DNA of 9,368 bases from Bacteroidales bacterium GP2 (GTDB taxonomy: Bacteria; Bacteroidota; Bacteroidia; Bacteroidales; Muribaculaceae): NCBI GenBank assembly GCA_001701115.1, contig DAAJ01000097.1, forward strand, positions 342 to 9,709, written 5' to 3'. The stretch's first letter is position 1. Each line of letters begins with the position of its first letter. Below, one piece after another: positions 1 to 6,508 of this stretch. Made by a program: the position numbers and the translations under genes. Below the pieces are notes generated by a model. That model saw only the letters and a list, made by a program, of their open reading frames with translations, ran no database searches and had not been told where the DNA came from.

Positions 1-1020
1 CTGCTGAAGGACCAGGAGGTGCTGAGGAGGGCTTTCAAGGATGCCGGCGCAGTGGACAAAGGCAATAAAGACGGCTATGACTGCTATGCGATAGGCAATG
101 ACCTTTTCATTTATCTCGGTGACGGTCAAGGCTGGGCTGTTATCGGCAGCAATACCACTCCTAAGGATATTATTGAAGGGACAAAAGAGGGCGCTTTCAA
201 AAAGGAGTATCCGGCACTTGCGTCATTCCTCAGCGAGAACAAGATGATAAGCATTGTCGCAACAGGTCGTGGCATGAATGTTGCCGCAGACCAGTGGATG
301 TGCATCGACGTGGAGCCGAAGGGCAACGATATAGCCATAGGCACGAGGCGCATGGATAATGACGGCAATGTGCTTGCAAACACTTTACTCCAGAACCTTG
401 ACCCTGCGGCGCTCAAGCTTCTCCCTGTTGACGCTCCTATTGTCTTTGCCGCAGGTATGACAAAGGATATAGACTGGAATTCCATTGCCATGGTCGGCGG
501 AATGGTCGGCGGTTTCCAGGTAGGTGGCATGCTTGAAAGCGTAGTGCCGTACCTCAACAAAACCGACGGCACTATAGAGTTTGCGGCGGTGCCTTTAACC
601 GAGTCTGCGTGGAGCATTCCGTCACTGAGCGAATGGAACTTTGTTTTTGCGGCGCAGATGAGCCAGAATGATGCCGAAGCAGCAGTAAACGCAGCAAGGA
701 ATTATCTCGGCACAATGTTTACCGTGAGCTCCCAGACAGGCGATTTTGTAGCAGGTCAGGGGGATTTCAGCTTCAAGGTGAGTTCGGCAAACGGAATTTT
801 TTCAATAGTCAAAGGAAATGTTGAGCAGGGTGCTGAGATGGAATCATTCAGCGGCGACAGGATGATTGTCAAGGTGGTGATTCCGGCGAAAGTGGCTTTG
901 AGAAATTCAGAGGTATCCGTTATTTCCGTGACAGGGGAGAACGAGACAACCACCACAATAACTGTTGCCGGTGCCACAATACCAGTTCTTCAGACCTTGC
1001 TTGGAGAAATATTCAGATGA
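1..1020 (+). CDS. Unrecognised protein, 5'-truncated, upstream partner of an ABC transporter
   Basis: The frame is open from the first base, so the true start lies outside the window; the GTG at 19 is only the first start-like codon inside it. The visible part is about 339 residues. I do not recognise the family with confidence. It weakly recalls large Bacteroidota envelope lipoproteins of the DUF4836 type, with alternating beta-rich stretches, a segment reading LPVDAPIVFAAG, and a Gly-rich run MVGGMVGGFQVGG at about residues 158-170 counted from the GTG. The C-terminal third is rich in Ser, Thr and Val and looks like beta structure. No transmembrane helix is obvious in the visible part, and any signal peptide would be in the missing N-terminus. 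Its stop overlaps the ATPase start by 4 bases (ATGA, 1017-1020), so it is translationally coupled to the transporter and may be its cargo, regulator or periplasmic partner. That role is inference. Confidence 0.75.
   Translation: MLKDQEVLRRAFKDAGAVDKGNKDGYDCYAIGNDLFIYLGDGQGWAVIGSNTTPKDIIEGTKEGAFKKEYPALASFLSENKMISIVATGRGMNVAADQWMCIDVEPKGNDIAIGTRRMDNDGNVLANTLLQNLDPAALKLLPVDAPIVFAAGMTKDIDWNSIAMVGGMVGGFQVGGMLESVVPYLNKTDGTIEFAAVPLTESAWSIPSLSEWNFVFAAQMSQNDAEAAVNAARNYLGTMFTVSSQTGDFVAGQGDFSFKVSSANGIFSIVKGNVEQGAEMESFSGDRMIVKVVIPAKVALRNSEVSVISVTGENETTTTITVAGATIPVLQTLLGEIFR
490..513 (+). repeat. Tandem 12-base duplication encoding MVGG-MVGG
   Basis: Two adjacent 12-base units share the same first 11 bases (atggtcggcgg at 490-500 and 502-512). 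They encode MVGG twice, followed by the related FQVGG. This is a small in-frame duplication inside the first gene that lengthens a flexible or hydrophobic glycine-rich segment by four residues. Confidence 0.7.
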
Positions 1021-1679
1021 GTGTTAATGAAATAACCTTGCACCAGGTGCTTCCGGAGGTTTTCGGGGGCATGGAGGCTGAGGAACGCATTGCAAATTCA
1101 CAGGTCTGGCTCCGCGATTTGCACTTTAAACGCGGATGCCGCACTTTGGTTTCTGCGGAGAGCGGCAACGGCAAATCATCACTTCTAAGTTTTATTTTCG
1201 GACGCCGCAGGGATTATATGGGCGAAATACTGATGGATGGTGAGAATGTGCGCAATTTTTCTGTTGACCGTTGGTGCGGAATCCGCAGCACGGCAATATC
1301 TCTCCTTCCCCAGGACCTGTGCCTTTTCCCTGAACTGACGGCGATGGAGAATGTGGAGATAAAGAACCGCCTGACCTCGCACCGGAGCAGCAAGTGGCTC
1401 AATGAGGCTTTTGAATTGCTTGAGATAGGAAACCGCGCGGATGTTCCCGCCGGAAAGATGTCGGTAGGTCAGCAGCAGAGAGTGGCGATTATCCGCGCGC
1501 TCTGCCAGCCATTTGATTTCCTGCTTCTCGACGAGCCTGTGAGCCACCTCGACAGCCGAAACAATTCTGTGGTCGCGTCTTTGATAGAGCATGAGGCAAA
1601 GGAGTGTGGCGCCGGAGTGATAGTGACTTCTGTAGGAAACCACCTTGATTTGGATTACCAGGATGTAATTAAACTATGA
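1017..1679 (+). CDS. ABC transporter ATP-binding protein with degenerate motifs
   Basis: This 220-residue, single-domain nucleotide-binding subunit should sit on the cytoplasmic face of the permease encoded next to it. Motifs appear in the usual order: Walker A at 47-55 (AESGNGKSS), Q-loop Q99, signature MSVGQQQR at 148-154 and Walker B FLLLDEP with D172 and E173, followed by a D-loop SHLD ending at D179. The overall size and the GQQQRVAIIRAL stretch match the LolD/MacB/FtsE branch. Three positions depart from consensus: the first Walker A glycine is Ala47, the second signature glycine is Val150, and the H-loop His expected after the last beta strand (VTH) is Ser205 in VTSVGNH. The catalytic Glu and Walker Lys are intact, so ATP binding is likely, but hydrolysis may be slow or regulated. 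Start and stop both overlap the neighbours by 4 bases, which fixes the ATG at 1017. The substrate is unknown. Confidence 0.93.
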   Translation: MSVNEITLHQVLPEVFGGMEAEERIANSQVWLRDLHFKRGCRTLVSAESGNGKSSLLSFIFGRRRDYMGEILMDGENVRNFSVDRWCGIRSTAISLLPQDLCLFPELTAMENVEIKNRLTSHRSSKWLNEAFELLEIGNRADVPAGKMSVGQQQRVAIIRALCQPFDFLLLDEPVSHLDSRNNSVVASLIEHEAKECGAGVIVTSVGNHLDLDYQDVIKL

Positions 1680-2869
1680 GCAGCGATATTGTGTGGCGTT
1701 TGCTACGCCGTAATATAAGTGTGTGGCAATTAGGCGGATATGCCGCAGCAACTTTTGTGGGACTTGCCATTGTGCTGTGCGCGGTGCGTTTTTACTGCGA
1801 TGTCCATTCCGACAGCGAGGGTGACGACCCGTATGTGACGAAGGATTATATTGTCATTTCGCGGACGGTAAACGCCATTGGCTCGCTCCTTGGCGGCGAC
1901 AATTCTTTTTCGCCGGAGGACATAGCGGACCTTGAAAGCCAGAAATGGGTCAAAAGGGTAGGTGAGTTCACGTCGTCGGATTTTAATGTCAGCGCGTCGC
2001 TGGATATGGGTGGCAGAGGAATGTCAACATCGCTGTTCCTTGAATCGGTGCCAACAGATTTCTTTGACGCAGTGCCTTCCGGCTGGCATTTTGAGCCGGG
2101 GAAAGACACCACTGTGCCTATTGTCCTCAACAAGGATTACCTGACTCTTTATAATTACGGCTACGCAGCATCCGCAGGATTGCCTAAAATAAGCGAAGGT
2201 GTTGTCGGCATGGTGCCGGTGCGACTGTCGCTGAGCGGCAACGGACGGCAGATATGGCTGAAAGGCAGGGTAGTAGGCTTTTCATCGCGCCTCAACACCA
2301 TAGCTGTGCCTGAGGAGTTCATGGAGTGGGCAAACAGCGAGTTTGGTGAGTCCGGCGACCGTAATCCTTCCAGGCTGATAATCGAGACCGATTCTCCCGG
2401 TAGCCCAGAGGTTAAAAAATACCTTGACTCCCACGGGTATGAAGCTGCCGGCGACAAAGCCGCCAGCGGCAGAGCCGCATATTTCCTCTCGGTAGCCACT
2501 GGAGTCGTTGCCGGAATCGGGGGAGTGATATGCATTCTTGCTTTCGGCATTCTTATGCTAAGCGTGTGGCTCCTGCTGCAAAAGAATAGGAGCAAGCTGC
2601 ATGACCTTATGCTTATGGGATATAAGCCGGCTGCGGTAGGACGGTATTACTATATAATAGTAGGAGTGGTGAATGCGTGCGTGCTTGCCGGCGCAATAAT
2701 AGTTATGCTGGTTGTGTCCGCATTGTGGAGTGGTCCTCTGGAGGCAATAGGCGTAAAAGGCGCGTCGCCGCTTGCTGCAATCGTGACAGGTGTTGCGGTT
2801 ATTACAGCAATCACACTCGTGAATTTCCTTGCAATAAGGCGCAAGGTCAGCGAAAGTTTCAAGGGTTAG
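1676..2869 (+). CDS. ABC transporter permease, FtsX/MacB-like (four TM segments)
   Basis: This 397-residue inner-membrane subunit has the standard FtsX/MacB/LolC half-transporter layout. One helix lies near the N-terminus (about 19-40), followed by a large extracytoplasmic domain (about 41-268) resembling the MacB periplasmic core. Three helices close to the C-terminus (about 270-301, 324-349, 365-386) follow. Between TM2 and TM3 is the cytoplasmic coupling segment KLHDLMLMGYKPAAVGRYY, the usual 'L..LG....' region of this family that contacts the ATPase. A positively charged end (RRK) fits cytoplasmic retention. The ATG at 1676 overlaps the ATPase stop, so the pair is translationally coupled. 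Proteins of this fold usually work by mechanotransmission (lipoprotein extrusion, peptide or drug efflux, control of cell-wall hydrolases) rather than by moving small solutes through the membrane. Which of these applies cannot be read from the sequence. Confidence 0.93.
   Translation: MSSDIVWRLLRRNISVWQLGGYAAATFVGLAIVLCAVRFYCDVHSDSEGDDPYVTKDYIVISRTVNAIGSLLGGDNSFSPEDIADLESQKWVKRVGEFTSSDFNVSASLDMGGRGMSTSLFLESVPTDFFDAVPSGWHFEPGKDTTVPIVLNKDYLTLYNYGYAASAGLPKISEGVVGMVPVRLSLSGNGRQIWLKGRVVGFSSRLNTIAVPEEFMEWANSEFGESGDRNPSRLIIETDSPGSPEVKKYLDSHGYEAAGDKAASGRAAYFLSVATGVVAGIGGVICILAFGILMLSVWLLLQKNRSKLHDLMLMGYKPAAVGRYYYIIVGVVNACVLAGAIIVMLVVSALWSGPLEAIGVKGASPLAAIVTGVAVITAITLVNFLAIRRKVSESFKG
2866..2869. other. 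Tail-to-tail overlap of two stop codons
   Basis: The four bases ttag contain the TAG stop of the + strand permease (2867-2869) and, on the other strand, the TAA stop of the CCA nucleotidyltransferase (2866-2868). No spacer exists between the two convergent genes, so any transcription terminator for either operon must lie inside the coding region of the other. Confidence 0.97.
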
Positions 2870-4278
2870 CCTACAGGCTTTATCCCCATTTCCGCTGCTT
2901 TAGCGATGACGAAATCGAGCGCAGCCTGCCGCTCGTTAGGAATCACTCCGTCCAGGATAGCATCTTTCACCGCAATTTTCAACATGCCTATTTCGGGTGA
3001 TGGTTCGAGCCCGAACATTGCCATGATTTCCTGCCCGTCTACCGGCGGCTGGAAGTTGCGGATGTGGTCTTTTTCTTCCAATTCCACCATTTTCTGCCTC
3101 ACATGAGCGAAATTTTCAAGGTGCCGCTTTACTTTGTCAACGTTTTTTGAGGTGATGTCCGCTTCGCAGAGCGTCATAAGGTCTGTAAGGTCATCTCCAG
3201 CGTCATGGATGAGGCGGCGCACGGCGCTGTCGGTCACTCCATCTTCAACCAACGCAATCGGGCGCATGTGGAGTTCCACCATTTTCGCCACATATTTCAT
3301 CTTGTCGTTTAGCGGCATTTTCATAGTCCTGAAAATACGCGGAATCATCTTTGCCCCGACAAAATTATGGTTGTGGAATGTCCATCCTATATTATCATCC
3401 CAGCGCTTGGTGACAGGTTTAGCGATATCGTGCATAAGTGCCGCCCACCTGAGCCAGATGTCATTTGATTTGTCAGCAACTTTGTCAAGTACAGCAAGGG
3501 TGTGGAAGAAATTGTCCTTGTGCCCCCTGCCATTTACCACATCCACTCCCCGCATTGCCGCGAGTTCAGGAAAGATGAGTTTGAGCAGCCCGGTATCGCT
3601 GAGCAGCTTCCATCCGATAGAGGGGACAGGGGAAGCCATTATTTTCATGAGCTCGTCGGCAATGCGCTCACGCGATATAATGGAAATCCTTGCGGCATTG
3701 CGCCTGATAGCGTTGAATGTTTCCGGGAAAATTTCAAAATCAAGCTGTGTTGCAAAGCGGATAGCCCTCATCATCCTCAAGGGGTCGTCGCTGAAGGTAA
3801 TGTCGGGATCCAGAGGAGTGCGGATAATGCGCCGCTGCATATCTTTTATGCCGCCGAAGAGATCTATAAGCTCTCCGAATGATTCAGCATTAACCCTGAC
3901 AGCAAGCGCGTTTATAGTGAAATCCCTGCGCGACAAGTCTTCAACAAGGGTGCCGTCCTCAACAATCGGCTTGCGGCTGTCATGGGAGTAGGATTCTTTT
4001 CTTGCTCCGACAAATTCAAGCTCAAGGTCGCCTTTTTTTACCTGTGCCGTGCCGAAATTCCTGAAAACAGCGAGATGCGCCTTTTTGCCGATTTTTGCGG
4101 CAACAGCTTCCGCCACCTCTATGCCGCTTCCAATGGTGACGAAGTCAATGTCCTTTGAATGGCGGTGAAGGAAAAGGTCGCGGACATATCCTCCGACAGC
4201 GTAACATTCACGCCCGAGAGAGTCCGCCGCTTCTCCGACAAGGCGTACTTCCGGTGTGTCAATCGCCTCTACCTTCAT
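2866..4278 (-). CDS. cca: CCA tRNA nucleotidyltransferase with C-terminal HD domain
   Basis: This enzyme adds or repairs the 3'-terminal CCA of tRNAs from CTP and ATP, without a nucleic-acid template, in the cytoplasm. The 470 residues carry the class II poly(A)-polymerase/CCA-enzyme head: GGYVRD at 29-34, the two metal-binding aspartates D43 and D45 in DIDF, RRDFTINA at 117-124, DDPLRMMRAIRF at 164-175 and the ERIADEL segment near 204-210. A metal-dependent HD phosphohydrolase domain follows, with H259, H283-D284 (LMHDIAKP) and an HNH at 302-304; such domains in CCA enzymes are linked to phosphatase or 2',3'-cyclic phosphodiesterase activity. The length is normal for Bacteroidota HD-type enzymes. 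The start overlaps the stop of the upstream peptidase gene by 4 bases (ATGA), which supports the chosen ATG. It is the last gene of the operon. Only one such gene is visible, so full CCA addition rather than a split CC/A system is the simplest reading. Confidence 0.96.
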   Translation of the reverse strand: MKVEAIDTPEVRLVGEAADSLGRECYAVGGYVRDLFLHRHSKDIDFVTIGSGIEVAEAVAAKIGKKAHLAVFRNFGTAQVKKGDLELEFVGARKESYSHDSRKPIVEDGTLVEDLSRRDFTINALAVRVNAESFGELIDLFGGIKDMQRRIIRTPLDPDITFSDDPLRMMRAIRFATQLDFEIFPETFNAIRRNAARISIISRERIADELMKIMASPVPSIGWKLLSDTGLLKLIFPELAAMRGVDVVNGRGHKDNFFHTLAVLDKVADKSNDIWLRWAALMHDIAKPVTKRWDDNIGWTFHNHNFVGAKMIPRIFRTMKMPLNDKMKYVAKMVELHMRPIALVEDGVTDSAVRRLIHDAGDDLTDLMTLCEADITSKNVDKVKRHLENFAHVRQKMVELEEKDHIRNFQPPVDGQEIMAMFGLEPSPEIGMLKIAVKDAILDGVIPNERQAALDFVIAKAAEMGIKPVG

Positions 4279-5450
4279 TTTTCAAGGCTTATGATTTCTT
4301 CAGGAGCGCAAGTTATGCGTTCCATTCCGTCATGGGTGACGATGTAGGTGTTTTCAATACCCACGGCACCAACTTTCGGTATTACAAATTTAGGCTCAAC
4401 AGCGATTGCATTGCCCTCCTGAAGGATGTCTTTGCTTCTTGGGGCGAGCACCGGTAGCTCGTTTATCTCTATGCCTACTCCGTGACCAACAAACCCGGCT
4501 TTCTGCGCATGACCCATGAAGTAGCGTTCAAGCCCAACTTCTTTCGCCATTTTTTCGGCAATCTCGTAAAGAGTTTTTGCCGGTGTTCCCGGTTTTCCCG
4601 CATCAGCGATAGCCTTGCATATTTCAATAGATGTGCGGTGCGCCTTTTCAGCAAGCGGCTCAATGGTTGTTGCCGCAAATGTCCTGGTCATGTCTGTCAT
4701 GTAGCCGGTGTAGTTGCCGTTTGCATCGACCATTACCGAGTATCCGGGTTTAATGACAGTGCCGTTGCATCCAACCGGGAGTGACGGGTCAAGCCCCTCT
4801 CCTCCCATTGCGAAATCGTATGGGGTTGGTGTGTCGGCATTGTCCCCAACGAGTATGTTCGCCATGTATAGCTCCATGGAGTCACCTGAAATGCGGAACT
4901 GCCCGAGGCATCCTTCAAGACGGCTGGTGCGCTCGATTTCTACCTGAAGCTCAAGGTCGGTCATGCCTGGACGGAACAGGTGTGGGATGCGGCGGTAAAC
5001 ACGCTCCTGTTTTTCACCGGAAATTTTCATCATCCTTATTTCTGCGGGAGTCTTGACTGAGCGTGCGATTCTCATCACGGGAGAACCATTCACAATTTCT
5101 GTTCCAGGAAATATTGCACTAAGGCGTTTCACCGTAGAGTAGGCGGTAATGTCAAGTTCCAGAGCAAGCGATTCCGGCATATTGAGCCCGAGGCTCTCCG
5201 CCATCTGTTCAGCCTTCCTTATATATACCACTCCATCGCCTTCCAGACCAACAGGACGGCGGATGAAGAAAATGACCGGTCCAAGCAGAGGGATGTATAT
5301 CTGCCCTGCGAACACGCGCCCGGTGATATAAAATATGTTGGCGTTATCGGTGACAAGGATAGCCTGCGCGGATGTATGCGCGAGTGCCGTCCTGATTTTT
5401 TCAATACGAAGGTTGTGCTCTTCGCTGTCGAGTATGAGTAAGCGGTTCAT
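4275..5450 (-). CDS. M24-family metallopeptidase (Xaa-Pro aminopeptidase-like)
   Basis: This is a 391-residue cytoplasmic dimetal peptidase of the 'pita-bread' fold. It has a creatinase-type N-terminal domain (about 1-130) and a catalytic M24 domain (about 135-385). All five expected metal ligands are visible: D242 in VDANG, D253 in DMTRTF, H323 in VGHGVG, E352 in VEPKF and E366 in IENTY. The family removes N-terminal residues before proline or splits Xaa-Pro dipeptides, aiding peptide recycling. The N-terminal domain argues for aminopeptidase P/prolidase type rather than methionine aminopeptidase. No signal peptide is seen. The ATG is fixed by a 4-base ATGA overlap with the upstream HAD gene, and its own stop overlaps the cca start in the same way. 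Exact substrate preference, and whether it is a prolidase, an aminopeptidase P or a creatinase relative, cannot be decided here. Confidence 0.93.
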   Translation of the reverse strand: MNRLLILDSEEHNLRIEKIRTALAHTSAQAILVTDNANIFYITGRVFAGQIYIPLLGPVIFFIRRPVGLEGDGVVYIRKAEQMAESLGLNMPESLALELDITAYSTVKRLSAIFPGTEIVNGSPVMRIARSVKTPAEIRMMKISGEKQERVYRRIPHLFRPGMTDLELQVEIERTSRLEGCLGQFRISGDSMELYMANILVGDNADTPTPYDFAMGGEGLDPSLPVGCNGTVIKPGYSVMVDANGNYTGYMTDMTRTFAATTIEPLAEKAHRTSIEICKAIADAGKPGTPAKTLYEIAEKMAKEVGLERYFMGHAQKAGFVGHGVGIEINELPVLAPRSKDILQEGNAIAVEPKFVIPKVGAVGIENTYIVTHDGMERITCAPEEIISLEK

Positions 5451-6079
5451 GAATGTGCTGTCAAGAAAAAATTTGCGATTTCGTCAAAAGAGCGAGCCGA
5501 GAAGTCAGCCTCCGGCGCTTTGCCGAATCCGTATGCGGCATGCATCATCGGTATTCCAGCGGCATGGGCGCTTGTGCAATCCCCGTTTGTGTCGCCTATG
5601 TAAACAGGCGCTTGCAGTGAATGGCGCTTGATGAGCTCACGGATGTTGCCTTCTTTCGGAAGGAGGGTCTGCCCGTAGGAAAGGGTGTCGGTGAAGTATG
5701 GTTCAAGCGCAGTGAATTTCAGGAAGTTTGGCAATCCGAGAATTCCGCAGTTGCTCACCATGAAAAGGCGGTATTTTTTTGCGAGTTCCGGTATGCGCTC
5801 TCTTACTCCAGGGTAAAGGATACCTCCCAGTGTCATCATCATGGAGTCTTCGTTTTGTGCAAGGCGTTTAAGGAATTCCTGCGCTATTTCGGGTTTTCCA
5901 ACCACGACCTCGTATATCTTGTCGATAGGTAGCCCCATGCATTTGATGAGCTGATTGCGGCTGACGGTATCTGGCATGCCCATCTGTGAAAATGTAGCGT
6001 CCCAGACCGCCGCATATGAATCAACGGCGTCCCACAGGGTTCCGTCCATGTCAAATATCAGTGAGTCGAATTGTTGCAT
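5447..6079 (-). CDS. HAD-superfamily phosphatase (phosphoglycolate phosphatase-like)
   Basis: This 210-residue cytoplasmic hydrolase uses an aspartyl-phosphate intermediate. All four HAD motifs are present: nucleophile and acid/base D10 and D12 in FDMDGTLWD, Ser109 in MVSNCG, Lys142 in LLPKEGN, and the metal-binding acidic pair D163 and D167 in IGDTNGD. The helical insert between motif I and motif II (about 20-85) is a C1 cap, as in Gph and beta-phosphoglucomutase relatives. It then continues with AHAAGIP and AYGFG, typical of the phosphoglycolate phosphatase branch. The substrate is not determined; small sugar phosphates or phosphoglycolate are candidates by family only. The gene follows gldH after six bases and overlaps the peptidase start by four, so it belongs to the same transcription unit. 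Confidence 0.93.
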   Translation of the reverse strand: MQQFDSLIFDMDGTLWDAVDSYAAVWDATFSQMGMPDTVSRNQLIKCMGLPIDKIYEVVVGKPEIAQEFLKRLAQNEDSMMMTLGGILYPGVRERIPELAKKYRLFMVSNCGILGLPNFLKFTALEPYFTDTLSYGQTLLPKEGNIRELIKRHSLQAPVYIGDTNGDCTSAHAAGIPMMHAAYGFGKAPEADFSARSFDEIANFFLTAHS

Positions 6080-6085
6080 AAGTAT

Positions 6086-6508
6086 TCAAGGTTGCGGAAT
6101 CAGCCCGATTTGTTCGATGCCAACGAGTGTGTCCACCCGCAGTATGTGGCGTATGGAAACTGTTTTTCCCGGAACAGGTGTGAATGGCGCGGGAGCGGAA
6201 ATCTGGTATGATGAACCTATGCCTTTGCCGTGCCATCTGCCATATATGTCGCACAGCTCAATGTTGACGGTGTCGCGATGCAGGGAATCAGACATTTCAA
6301 GCCATATGTTCCTGTAGGGGTATGAGTCATTATGCCGTAGTGCGATAAGCATTCCGGGAGCTACGCAACTGTCAGCGGCAAAAACAATGGTGTCGCCATA
6401 CGCCCAACCGTCCGCTGGCACTTCCTCAAAGCCGCTGTAGTAGCCGGCGGATGTGCATGCCGCCATAAGTACGGCAAATATAACAGAAGCAAAAGGCTTA
6501 ATTGCCAT
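6086..6508 (-). CDS. gldH: Gliding-motility lipoprotein GldH family
   Basis: This is a 140-residue lipoprotein. The N-terminal 17 residues form a short signal peptide with a hydrophobic core ending in a lipobox-like MAAC, with Cys18 as the lipid-bearing residue. The mature part carries the GldH pattern: LIALRHNDSYPYRNIWL (about 54-70), a short acidic strand with NIELCDIYGRWHGKGIG (about 82-98), and a C-terminal HILRVDTLVGIEQIGL. GldH was defined in Flavobacterium johnsoniae as needed for gliding, but many non-gliding Bacteroidota keep a copy, so a general envelope role is as likely here. The start lies 11 bases inside the upstream ricT gene, and six bases separate its stop from the HAD start. 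The link to a PSP1/RicT gene is, from memory, a recurrent Bacteroidota arrangement. The lipobox is not perfect (Met at -3), which slightly weakens the lipidation call. Confidence 0.88.
   Translation of the reverse strand: MAIKPFASVIFAVLMAACTSAGYYSGFEEVPADGWAYGDTIVFAADSCVAPGMLIALRHNDSYPYRNIWLEMSDSLHRDTVNIELCDIYGRWHGKGIGSSYQISAPAPFTPVPGKTVSIRHILRVDTLVGIEQIGLIPQP

Noticed and set aside
19..21. GTG at 19 as the start of the first gene
   Set aside because: The frame is open upstream to base 1 and the protein appears to begin mid-domain, so the gene is better treated as truncated by the window edge.
126..617. Open frame of 163 codons on the - strand opposite the first gene
   Set aside because: No recognisable family. 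The + strand frame is open from the window edge and coupled to the ABC genes, so it is the better supported one.
2444..2472. Inverted repeat ctgccg/cggcag in the permease gene
   Set aside because: Six pairs with a 17-base loop in GC-rich coding sequence encoding AAGDKAASGRA; no sign of function.
2868..2879. Short hairpin agcc-taca-ggct at the convergent gene ends, considered as a bidirectional terminator
   Set aside because: Only four base pairs and no adjacent T-run on either strand, too weak to call a terminator.
3134..3991. Open frame of 285 codons on the + strand opposite cca
   Set aside because: It lies wholly antisense to a CCA enzyme with all catalytic motifs; the Ser-rich, motif-free translation is what codon bias of the true gene produces on the other strand.
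4085..4103. Inverted repeat TTGCCG/CGGCAA with a 7-base loop inside cca
   Set aside because: Six pairs, deep inside a coding region, encoding an ordinary Ala-Lys-rich helix; expected by chance at this scale.
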